64,000 nt of DNA, from assembly GCA_905221605.1 (NCBI GenBank), contig CAJNDS010000544.1:52072-116071 (forward strand), read 5' to 3'. Origin of the DNA: Symbiodinium natans (Eukaryota; Sar; Dinophyceae; Suessiales; Symbiodiniaceae). Every line of letters starts with the position of its first letter. The first letter of the stretch is position 1. The position numbers were made by a program, and so were the translations under genes. This document shows, one piece after another, positions 54,995 through 64,000 of the stretch. The notes beneath the pieces were generated by a model, which was not told the DNA's origin, did no database searches, and saw nothing but the letters and a program-made list of their open reading frames with translations.

Positions 54995-57709
54995 GTGGGC
55001 GTTTGGGGCTCAGGTTTTAAAGGGTGTAGGGATTTAGATTTTAGGGATTTAGGGTTTAGGACTTAGGATTTAGGGTTTAGGACTTAGGGTTTAGGATTTA
55101 GGATTTTTTGGGATGTGCAAGGTTTTGGGAGTTTCGGGCCTCGGGGGGCAGGTGTCTCGAAACTAGGAGCCCTAAGGATGCAGCGCGGAGAGGTTCCCTT
55201 AACATACCCCTAACATGGCCTTATATTCCCTTAGGGGTTTAGGGTTTAGGGTTTAGGGTTTAGGGTTTCGATTCTTTTGAACGGGTCCCCAAACCCGAGC
55301 TTAGAAGGTAGAACCCCACGAGCGTCGTGGTGAATTTTGGAACCTCCCGGGGAAAAAACTCTCGATCTCTTCTCCAGTTTGCTCCCATGGCTTAGGGCTT
55401 GCCGTTGGTCCGAAAACCCCAGAAGGTAGGGTTTGGAGTTTAGGCCGAAATAGGGTGTAGGGGAGGATCGGGAGCTCCATAGGAACATACCTTGAAGAGT
55501 AGAGGATATTCTTGCGCCTTAAACCCTAAACCATCCCAAGCCCCTTACCCCCGAGTTCCAAGAGCTTGGGGTTTGGGGTTGGGGCTTAGGGCTTAGGGCT
55601 TAGGGCTTAGGGCTTAGGGCTTAGGGCTTAGGGCTTAGGGCTTAGGGCTTAGGGCTTAGGGCTTCGGGCTTGGGGCTTAGGGCTTAGGGCTTAGGGCTTA
55701 GGGCTTAGGGCTTAACAGGAGTTTCCACATCGCCTAACGTTAGGCTGTTGAGGGTTCACAGGGTGTATAGGTGTAGAGAAAGATATCTGAGCTGTTCCAA
55801 ATGTGGGGGCCCATTGTATCTTCAAGTATAGTAGACTCCCTCTTGCCACTGGCCGCAAAGGAGACCGTTAATTTCCAGAATCCCCTCAACCCTCTACCGG
55901 GCACGCCCCGCAGCACCCTCACTCCATTTCTACGGGACCCCTTATCGACCCAATCAAGCCAGGTGCCCCTGTTTTTCTCCTTAGTTCGCCCGGGCAGCAG
56001 CTCTAGCCTGAAAAGGCCTGAATCTTAAGCCCTCGGCCTCACTTTGCAGGTTTCCCCTGTGGAAGAGAATTGGGATGCACCTGTTCTTGGGCTGCAGATA
56101 GGGTTTAGGGTTTAGGGTTTAGGGCTCCCAGGATGGTAGTAGGGCTTCGGGGTAAGGGGTTGTTGTTCATGTGTTCAGGAATTCTATTGCAACAGGTATC
56201 GAGAAAGGGGGTCATCTGGGCTCTGAAATGAACAGGCGCATGGTAGCAATCACGTGCCGAGTATACATACGCGTATATAATGTAGGACGAACAAGCGATG
56301 ATCTAACATTTCAGTTCACAGAATCAACATAAGGTTATGATTAGCAATTAGTATGCGTGCATGACATTGACGCACCGGTTCATTCCATTACCCCTTTGCG
56401 CGTCCTGAGGACTAGAGGCTGCTAACTGCAATAAATCCCATGCCAAGTGGACGGAAGGAGCTGAGATTGCAGGGGTGAAGCAGCCTGCTTTACAAGAAGC
56501 CGTCACTGGAGAACCCCTTCCTCCAACAGGCTGTGTTTGCTCAGGATTTTCTTGCGTGCTGAGTAGGTACCTAATACCCCTTATAGCTTTCATAGACTTA
56601 CAGAGGAGCGTATATGAGGTCTTCAAACCCAAAGGCTACGCTTTTTCCCCCAGTTGGCTCAGCCCATGAGATCCAGAGTTTAGGGCGTAGGGGGTTTATG
56701 GGCTTGGCTGATACATTATTCAGTCTGTAATATATATATATATATATACATACAGATGGATGAAAACATGTCATTCTCCATGGCTTTGTTTGACTGTATA
56801 CCACTACGGAGTTTTTACATGCTCTTGTGTGCACTACAAGGCCCCAGCACCGCCAGTGGCTGAGACCCAGGCGAGCTCGGGATTTGGGTCTAGGATTTCG
56901 GGTTCAGGGTTTGGACTTTCGGGTTAGGGATATCAGGTTTAAGGTTTCAGGGTTTAGGGTTTGAGGGTGCAGGGTTTAGGATTTGGGTCGTGGGGCTTGG
57001 GATTAGGGTTTAAGTTTAAGATTTGGCTTCAGCACCCAGGGTTTTGGATTTCGGGAACGGGGTTGAAGAGATTTCTCCCCGCAAGTCCGGGTGTTCTTGT
57101 CGTTTTGCTTGGCTACCGTGAGTCTGGTCTCATGGGTTCTCCCCGCAGACAGTAAGACAAGCTTCCTCCCCTGGACTCGGCTACCCATTCTCCTCGGGTT
57201 CTTTGCTCCGCCCAGAGTCCACATGGTGATAGTACAATCGATGCACCTGCTGGACTGCTGCTTGCACCGACTCTGCAGGTTGAGGCAGTACAGGGAGACA
57301 TGACCGTGCATGCTACACCGGAGATCCGAACGTCACCAGCGCTGGAATGCTGCAGGTTGATTGCGCCGTGTCATGTGCATCGAACGTGTCATGGTGCGCT
57401 CTCTTGAAGCCTTGACCCGCTAAGCGGCATCGCACATGGTATCAACCACTTCAAAGCAGGTCCGGCCCGTTCGTTCCGAGGGCACGCACAGAGCTCTCAT
57501 CCTCTCACCACACAGACCTTCAACCCTGAACCCTAAGCCCTGTTGCCCTCGTTTTTGCCGTGTTCCATGTTCCCATCATGTAGATACTTCTGTGCGCGAT
57601 CTATACAGACGTCTTATGCAAGCCTTGCAAGTAGGATCTGAGAAGTTTGTGCAGATAACGCCAACATGCTAAATTCCTAAGCCCAATCCCTGAAACCCAA
57701 ACTGAGCAG
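54995..57709. other. Intron or spacer with variant repeat array
   Basis: It contains TTTAGGG-like repeats (55015-55100, 55235-55270), a clean array of the variant TTAGGGC at 55575-55715, and TTTAGGG at 56099-56125. A short (TA)n tract lies at 56729-56750. A possible exon at 57150-57300 could not be confirmed. Confidence 0.5.
55575..55715 (+). repeat. (TTAGGGC)n variant array
   Basis: About 20 units of a homogeneous variant; its reverse complement forms the array at 63545-63800. Confidence 0.9.
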
Positions 57710-57772
57710 GAGAGCGGTTGGGATGATGACGACCCAGCGGAGGCCAAGGAGACGATATCTTCAGATTTGCAG
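57710..57772 (+). CDS. Probable acidic exon (ESGWDDDDPAEAKETISSD)
   Basis: A 63-nt open block follows GAGCAG and reads to a GC donor at 57773. TTTAGGG repeats follow (57841-57930) and then poly-G (about 58000-58014). The acidic WDDDD block suggests a low-complexity protein tail. It may belong to the Pro-rich gene; family unknown. Confidence 0.4.
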
Positions 57773-58449
57773 GCAGACAGTTTCTGTCACATCAGCCCAG
57801 GAGAGGCCTCCGTGAAGGCTAGGTTTCTTCCGATTCAGATAGGGTTTAGGGTTTTGGGGTTTAGGCTTTAGAGTTTAGGGTTTAGGCTTTAGGGTTTTGG
57901 GGTTTAGGGTTTAGGGTTTAGGGTTTAGGGAGTAGGCGCTTCGGGCCCATGTCCCACGCTTCGCTGCGTCAGGACAGTGCGCCGATGCCGCCCCAGGTTC
58001 GGGGGGGGGGGGGGGTTTCCTTGGCTTGATGGCGAGCCCCATGGTTAACCGTGCGATCTTGTTCAGGGTGAACAGCGCAGGTCCCGTCGGCTCTAAGTCT
58101 CTGCCAGCTTCTCATGATCGGGTCATCAGCATCGTGTGTAGATCACCTCCTGCGGTACAAATCCCACCCAACTGCCACCGCAGGCTCAATGCTGGGAGTT
58201 GCTTCTTTGAGCCTGGGTCTTTAAATCCGATCAGCTTTAAAGCATCCTAAACCCTATGACTATCATCCCGTGCAGAAAGAAGAGGGTCTCATTAATCCAT
58301 CGAACCTCATTGCCGAGCACTGCTTCATTGTCCGAGCATCCTTCAGAACCCCTACATATTCAGTTGAGTCGGCACTGGGCCCCACAAAAGCTAAGTCAAG
58401 TCACTTCACCGACATCCACTCTTTCCGACTCGGATCCAAACAACACTTA

Positions 58450-58550
58450 CTTAGTAGTGGAGTAGGTAACCTTTAACCTTTTTGGGTAAAAATCATCCCC
58501 TGAAAATCCCAAAGGTTAACCTTTACCTCCCCTAGGTACTGGACAACTAG
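58450..58550 (+). repeat. Family A element, copy 2
   Basis: Very similar to 33633-33735 over its whole length (CTTAGTAGTGGAGTAGGTAA ... GGTACTGGACAACTAG). It directly precedes the exon at 58551. Confidence 0.75.
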
Positions 58551-58618
58551 GCTTAAAAGTGGCAAGGCGCCGCTGCCGCCGTCCTTCGAGACGCCCGGAG
58601 ACGACCTGGCTCCCTGGC
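58551..58618 (+). CDS. Probable Pro-rich exon (LKSGKAPLPPSFETPGD...)
   Basis: It starts directly at the AG that ends a family-A short element (58450-58550), the same arrangement as in intron 1 of the cysteine peptidase. The peptide (GKAPLPPSFETPGDDLAPW) shares APLP with 54962-54994. The upstream exon would lie in 58250-58449, where a + frame is open (for example FIVRASFRTPTYSVESALG), but its limits are not clear. Confidence 0.45.
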
Positions 58619-59494
58619 GCGACGTTGAAGGATCAAGCGTTTATGGCCTTGTAACCCAACTCTTCTTCTGGTTGGCGGGTTGAAGAGGAATGCCAACCTA
58701 GCCGCCTCCGCAGCCCAAGGGATTAGGTATTGTGACTTGAAATCCTGAAGCCTATGGGCTTTAGGGTCTGGGGCTCGGGGTTCAGTGCCGGGGTGTCTCG
58801 TCGTCCTGAAGTCTCAGTTAGTCCTCCAGTCCTCCACAGGCTTTCGGACCCTCACCATAAGATCCGCCTTGCTTCTTTATGCATCAGCGCAGCTCCTGTA
58901 GGGCAGATTGGGCCGTAGCGTCCCTTACAGCATCGTCCCCACTGTTGCAAGGCTCCGAATGTTTGAGTCTTCCATGCTGTCAAGTGAAGGGCGAGATCAG
59001 AGGAAGCCGGGGGGTCGACTTGCAGTAGGAGACGTTGTTGACAGGAGCGCATCTTGCCTGCCCCTGCGTCGCATGCGAGATCGTGCGCGGGACGACCACC
59101 CGTTGCAAACACTCCCGAAAACGATGACACGGAGTTGAAGAGAGAGGGACGCTAGGGGCTTTGCGGCTTCCCGACAAGGCTTCCAGAAAGCTGCACACGC
59201 AATGTGTCTTCTGCTTGGCTTGGAAGGCAACCAGTTTGAAGGGCGAGAATTTCGACTCCGCTTGCCATACAGACAAAGCCTGATGAGCTGGGACGCGCAG
59301 TTTGAAGGCCACTTTGCGCATTTTTCAGCGTCGTTCACCTGAGTCTCGCTGGCGGCTTTCTTTGCACGTGAAGTACGTGGCTCCAGAACTCCATATCTTC
59401 CGGAGTCAAGTTCGGGAGGGCGACCAAAAAACTTCAAGAAATTGATCCGGGGCCAGGGTGGCGTTTGGTTTTCTCCAGAGCAAAAGGCACACTG

Positions 59495-59509
59495 CATCTT
59501 TGGCTCAAG
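59495..59509 (+). other. Possible relict dinoflagellate spliced leader
   Basis: CATCTTTGGCTCAAG closely matches the 3' end of the conserved dinoflagellate spliced leader (known to end CCATTTTGGCTCAAG), with 11 exact bases at the end. It lies 38 nt before the ATG of an unspliced gene copy, where a leader is expected if a trans-spliced mRNA was reverse-transcribed and inserted. The match is short and could be chance. Confidence 0.45.
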
Positions 59510-59547
59510 CTGCCAGCAAACACTGGTGAACAGCGGCTGTAGATCCC

Positions 59548-60621
59548 ATGTCAGCGACCGTGCCACGCTACGTGGCCTTGGGGCATGCCGGAACATATGT
59601 GCTGTGCTGGCCGGATGGAGACATCAGCTGGTCTGTGGGGCTGGGAGATGGATTATACAATTTGTTGAACGGCAGGTACAACACTTCCGGGCAAAGCAAC
59701 AGCCCTGTGTCCTGCATCATTTTTGACAACCATGGTCGCTATGCTGTTTGCTACAAGGATGGTGGCTGGCAAACCTCTGGCAATTTATGCCTTGATCTGG
59801 ACTGGGCACCATCGAATGCGTGACTCTCGGCCCGCAAGGCTCCTACATTGTGATTGGCACGGACAGCTCGCAGTGGGAAGGCATCCCGAAGCGTGCAGAC
59901 CAACTTTTGGCGACTAGAAGCAATGCAGATATCCAGTGGGCTGCTCTCGGAGCAGATGGTGCCTACTTCTTGCTATTCGAAGATGGCGCCTGCTACTGGA
60001 GCGGAGTGCATCCGACACTGGATGCACTGCTTAAAAGCAAGAGCGGCGGTGGCATCCGCCGCGTGTACTTATCGTGTGGACGGCAGGTTGGAGTGGAATG
60101 TCGGCGAGGACTTCGATCGGAGCATGGGGGTGAGGCCTCAGCAGGCTCCAGGAAAGAAGCGGAAGACGGTCGCGTATCTGTACTTGCGTCCATCGCAAAT
60201 ACGCTTTTCACACCATGCCGTCGGGTCAGTGTTCTCAAGTGGGAAGTACAGCATCAAGGACACGTTCTTGTCACTGCACCAGCGGAATCTCTCGCCAGCG
60301 GATCTGCCTCTCATGTATATCGTACAGCACAACGGAGCTTCTGTGTCCATCAGCAACCGTCGCTTGGCAGTGTGTCGACTGCTGGAAATGTATGGCAAGG
60401 GCGACATCAAAGTGCCGGTTGAGTTTGTTCACAAGATGGGAAGCTTTTCCTCGCGATACTCCACGAAATGCGATGGGGAATACGCTTACATCCGTCATAC
60501 TAATTTCTACATCGGGCGCACGAGGGAGGCTACCAATTTCGACCTGTTTGCGCACAAGCTCAGCAAGCCCCCAATTATGTGTCTGTGTTGTGAATCGGAT
60601 GCCGATAGCGACGCAATGTGA
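59548..60621 (+). pseudogene. Retrocopy with WD-like repeats and a ParB/DNRRL-type domain, two frameshifts
   Basis: There are no introns. The first frame (59548 to about 59805) has MSATVPRYVALGHAGTYVLC, the second (to about 60080) VTLGPQGSYIVIGTD and AALGADGAYFLLFEDG, and the third (to TGA 60621) VDGRLEWNVGEDFD onward. Together they give four units of the form ALGxxGxYxxxxxDGxxxWxG, each about 35-45 residues. The C-terminal part resembles the protist/plant ParB-like family recognised by RPSQIRFS and (D)NRRL: here LRPSQIRFSHHAVGSVFSSG, then VSISNRRLAVCRLLE. Without two single-base shifts it would be one protein of about 355 residues. Either a decayed retrogene or homopolymer errors. A relict leader precedes it. 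Confidence 0.6.
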
Positions 60622-63166
60622 CATTCGGCGATGAGTCTGCAGAAACCCTAAATGCTGCTGCTGCCGTTCTGACCTGGGCTGGGCTGAGACTGGTGGCGGC
60701 AGCAGTTCTGCTGATTGCAGAGCGCTGCTGCAGCAATTGGCAGAAACGGTTGCGCTTGCATCTGGGACATCCTCTCACTCCCCAAATCTCGACACCTCAA
60801 ACCATTCCAAACCCCTCAGGCAGACCCTATAGGGGCCGCTGGGCGAGCATCGTCGACCCTTCGTTTCTCTTTGGGGGCGGGGGGCCGGGGGTTAGCAGAT
60901 ACGACAACTCAGGCATGATGGTGTGTGGGATCCCTATAAGACCCTTAATTCTACTACCCAATATCACTCAATGGTGCCCTTGATAAGTGTACGTAAATAC
61001 AGCATAGATGTAAATAAATATAAATACATAAAATAAATATAAATAAATATAAACAAACATAACTAAATAGAATTAAATAATAAATATAACCAAAATATAA
61101 CTAACTATAACCAAATACAAAGAAATATAAAGAAATAAACAAAATATAAAGAAATATAAAGAAATATAAAGAAATATAAAGAAATGTAAAGAAATGTAAA
61201 GAAATATAAAGAAATATAAAGAAATGTAAAAAATATAAAGAAATGTAAAGAAATATAAAGAAATATAAAGAAATGTAAAAAATATAAAGAAATGTAAAGA
61301 AATACAGAGAAATGGAAAAATATCAAGAAATATAAAGAAATATAAAGAAATATGAAGAAATATAAAGAAATATCAAGACATATATATAAATAAAAACAGC
61401 TATATATAAATATAAATACATAAATAAACAAGTATATATATATATATGTATATATAATGTATAGACACATATAGATACATGCCTTATGCACACACACACA
61501 CACACACACACACGCATATATATATATAGAGAGAGAGAGACCTTTGCTGTTATTGTCTGAGGATGATCTGGTTGGCGAAATGCTTGCCACTGATGCAACG
61601 GTCATCGGTCACGGGCCACTTGGCTAATCTTGGCTCTTGCAACGGCGCAAACGACGCACGTGAATGTGTGAATGCGTGATCTCGCCCCTCAGCCTGCGAA
61701 CGCCTGCTCCTCCTTGACACAGACGTTTTCTGCTTCTTAGAAATGCAGGACTGGCCACACATCTGCTGGGTCCATTCCTTGTGCTGCCATTGTATGTATA
61801 TAAACCCTGGCATGGCCTCAGTTAGGCCAGGCCCCAAAGTTCCGTTTTATCCTCCCCCCTCCCCCCCGTGCCTGACTGCAACCTTCAAACGCATGCATGC
61901 TTTGCATTGCCGACTCCACAGCCCCAAATCGCCTGAGGCTGCTGAAGAATTTTCATTGCATGGGATGCGACTTTCAGGCGCAGGGCTTGGATGCTCTCGA
62001 TGTAGCACCAGGATTGACGAGGTAGGCCCTTGGGATACTTCTTGCTCTTTGTTCCACTGTTCACATGCTTCACAGAAGGCTGCGCTATTGTCACTCCTTG
62101 GGTTTAACAGGATCTTACTTCAGCAAGTTATGCAGGGGCCTCAAACGGCCAACCTAGTTCCTGTAGTACAAGGATTGAAGGTTTGGACATGATGTAAACG
62201 TCTGGCTGCGGCGATGCGGCGATGCATGCAACGAGTTGTTGTCGGGGATGTGCTTAATCGACAGAGTCAAAGATACAAACAGGGGCTATGCCGATTCCAG
62301 TGAACTATCCTTGGGCGCTCATCCCACAGCCGTAAATCTAAATCCTGCCCCTTAAGACAGGAGGCATCTCAGCCAATGTATGTCTTTGGCAAAGGTCTTG
62401 GTGTGCGACGACTTCGTGTGGAACGGAGATGTTGATTACATGCAGACGGCCTAGCTCTGGCGATGTGCTTGCTGCCTTTTTTTCTCCTGCCAAGTCTTTC
62501 TGTCAAGAAGAACTCTTAACTTTTCAATGCCACGAGGTGGGAAAGTGCAGACTGTGTCGAGGTTCTTCCGGAACAACTACCCCAGCTTCGAGAAGCTCAG
62601 GACCACGCCAGCGCGTCAAGTCTCAAAGCGCCTTAACTTGTGAATCCTGCTACCAGCTGCTACTGCCAGAGCCCAACTACGCTACACGCGTGTACCTGCT
62701 CCCGGGTTTCGGGCTTTTGCGTGGCTGTTCTACATAGGGTTTAGGGGTCTAAGGAGGCTGTATCGGGTTGCAGGTTCGAGAATCCTTACTATCACGGTTG
62801 GCTTTCTTTCAAACTCCAGTCAACAAGAAAGGTATGGTGAACAATGTCTGCACAGCTGCCAAATATGGGGAAACATCTTTCCCCTTACATTTAGGGATTC
62901 GATAGGGTTGGGGAGCTAAGTTATGCTTGGATTCACCCCCAGCGGACAACTTCGTCCTAGTTGTCTTAGAGCTGTTTTGGCTGAAAAGGACCGAAGGAAC
63001 CCCCTTAACCCCAAACCCTAAACCCTAAAGCCTAAAGCCTAAAGCCTAAACCCTAAAGCCTAAACCCTAAACCCTAAACCCCAAATCTAACTCAAATGTT
63101 AAACCCGAAACCCGAAACCCTCTCTAATGGGAAGTAGGGGACAAAGCAGCCTGAGACCCTCTCCAG
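60622..63166. other. Gene-poor spacer
   Basis: It contains an A-rich tandem block at 61000-61400, microsatellites to 61530, and no exon that I can support. ORFs at 61743-62192 and 62429-62737 have no recognisable features. CCCTAAA/CCTAAAG repeats at 63005-63120 precede the next exon. Confidence 0.5.
61000..61535. repeat. A-rich (AAATATAAAG)n block with (CA)n and (GA)n
   Basis: Degenerate 10-base AAATATAAAG units over about 300 bp, then TATATA, (CA)n at 61489-61512 and GAGAGA. It lies downstream of the ParB-like retrocopy, on the same side as a poly-A tail would be, but 400 bp away. Confidence 0.8.
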
Positions 63167-63234
63167 GAGGTGCCTGGTACGACAGCAAGGCTCGCGAGCT
63201 TACTGCTGCCGACTCCCCAGTTCACAGGGCCCTG
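63167..63234 (+). CDS. Probable exon (GAWYDSKARELTAADSPVHRAL)
   Basis: The block follows CTCCAG and ends exactly where GTTTAGGG repeats begin, so the telomere-type repeat supplies the donor, as at 30122 and 49631. CCCTAAA repeats lie upstream (63005-63120). The family is not recognised; it may be the next exon of the Pro-rich gene or the start of another. Confidence 0.42.
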
Positions 63235-63968
63235 GTTTAGGGTTTAGGGTTTAGGGTTTAGGGTTTAGGGTTGAGGGTTGAGGGTTGAGGGTTTAGGGTT
63301 GAGGGTTTTAGGGTTTAGGGTTTAAGGGTTTAGGCATTTAGGGGTTTAAGGGTTTGAGGTTTTAGGTTTACGGGTTTAGGGCTTAGGGTTTTTTCAAATG
63401 GGGTCTAGGGTTGGTTGAGGGTTTAAGCGTTGCAGGCTCAGGGTCAGGGGATAGGGAGTGAAGTGGGAACGATTTGGGAGTTTAAGAGCTGAACGTGCAA
63501 AATCACAGACGGCCCCCTATGGCTTATGTGCCCCTTCGACCCTGAGGCCTCAAACCCCAAGCCCCAAGCCCCAAGCCCCAAGCCCTAAGCCCTAAGCCCT
63601 AAGCCCTAAGCCCCAAGCCCTGAGCCCTAAGCCCTAAGCCCTAAGCCCTAAGCCCTAAGCCCTAAGCCCTAAGCCCTAAGCCCTAAGCCCTAAGCCCCAA
63701 GCCCCAAGCCCTAAGCCCTAAGCCCTAAGCCCTAAGCCCTAAGCCCTAAGCCCTAAACCCTAAGCCCTAAGCCCTAAGCCCTAAGCCCTAAACCCTAAAC
63801 CCTCTTTTGGAATTCGGGCTCCTAGGCTGTTCGTGGGAATCCTCCCAGGCCAATGCTCCTGGAAGTCCGTCGGCTCGGCTGCCGGCTTAGAGGCCAGGAG
63901 GGAAAAAGGGGAGGGCGATCAGAAAGGTGCAATAAGTGAGGGTTGAGGGTTAGGGTTTAAGGGGTTAT

Positions 63969-63999
<31 letters not shown>

Positions 64000-64000
64000 G
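63235..64000. other. Repeat-filled window end
   Basis: It begins with TTTAGGG/TTGAGGG repeats (63235-63390), followed by an AAGCCCT array (63545-63800), which is the reverse complement of the variant at 55575, then a short unique stretch and a terminal run of about 30 G from 63970. The terminal G run suggests a contig end or a collapsed homopolymer. Confidence 0.6.
63545..63800 (-). repeat. (AAGCCCT)n variant array
   Basis: About 36 units, mainly AAGCCCT with some AAGCCCC; reverse complement of the type at 55575-55715. Confidence 0.9.

Noticed and set aside
58997-59596. 199-residue - strand ORF overlapping the retrocopy start
   Set aside because: Antisense, no recognisable motif; the + strand carries the ParB-like gene and leader relict.
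61105-61605. Long - strand ORF of repeated FIFLYISLYF
   Set aside because: Translation of an A-rich tandem repeat, not a gene.
62760-62800. GGTTCGAGAATCC as a tRNA T-arm
   Set aside because: The flanking bases do not form the T stem and no D or anticodon arm fits upstream.

Overview
This window reads as nuclear DNA of a dinoflagellate (alga of the Symbiodinium/Polarella/Prorocentrum kind). The evidence is eukaryotic split genes with tiny GC-rich exons, donor sites of GT, GC and GA type, all recognisable genes on the + strand, intron and spacer DNA saturated with telomere-type TTTAGGG/CCCTAAA repeats, and an intron-poor gene copy preceded by what looks like a relict of the dinoflagellate spliced leader. 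No species is named because nothing here fixes it.

Layout. 1-9.5 kb: the C-terminal half of thiC (HMP-P synthase of thiamine synthesis) in 13 recovered exons, including a 28-nt exon with two of the Fe-S cysteines. 12.0-17.1 kb: a complete 8-exon UBE2G-type ubiquitin-conjugating enzyme of 169 residues. 18.3-31.8 kb: a secreted GH13 alpha-amylase in at least 17 exons with all three catalytic acids. 33.3-35.3 kb: a complete 5-exon papain-like cysteine peptidase of 479 residues. 37.8-49.6 kb: a PH-domain protein with a Pro/Ala-rich tail; similar tail exons at 55.0, 57.7, 58.6 and perhaps 63.2 kb may belong to it. Two unspliced genes lie between: a RapZ C-terminal-like protein (50.7-51.7 kb) within a pair of inverted repeats, and a cysteine-rich membrane protein (52.6-54.1 kb). 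A frame-broken ParB-like retrocopy lies at 59.5-60.6 kb.

The most striking feature is intron architecture. Again and again the order is (CCCTAAA)n - exon - (TTTAGGG)n. Introns therefore begin with G-rich and end with C-rich telomere-type repeats, and their ends are reverse complements. Several exons are followed directly by a GTTTAG donor that is the repeat itself. Other introns are short elements of several different families that also have inverted ends, one filling a whole 107-nt intron. Junctions often carry short direct repeats such as CAGGA. I read this as introner-like intron gain, with telomeric repeat serving as one type of inverted terminus. The genes have no evident joint pathway; they simply share one coding direction and this intron type. 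Exon boundaries were inferred by eye from reading phase and remembered family consensus, with no transcript evidence.
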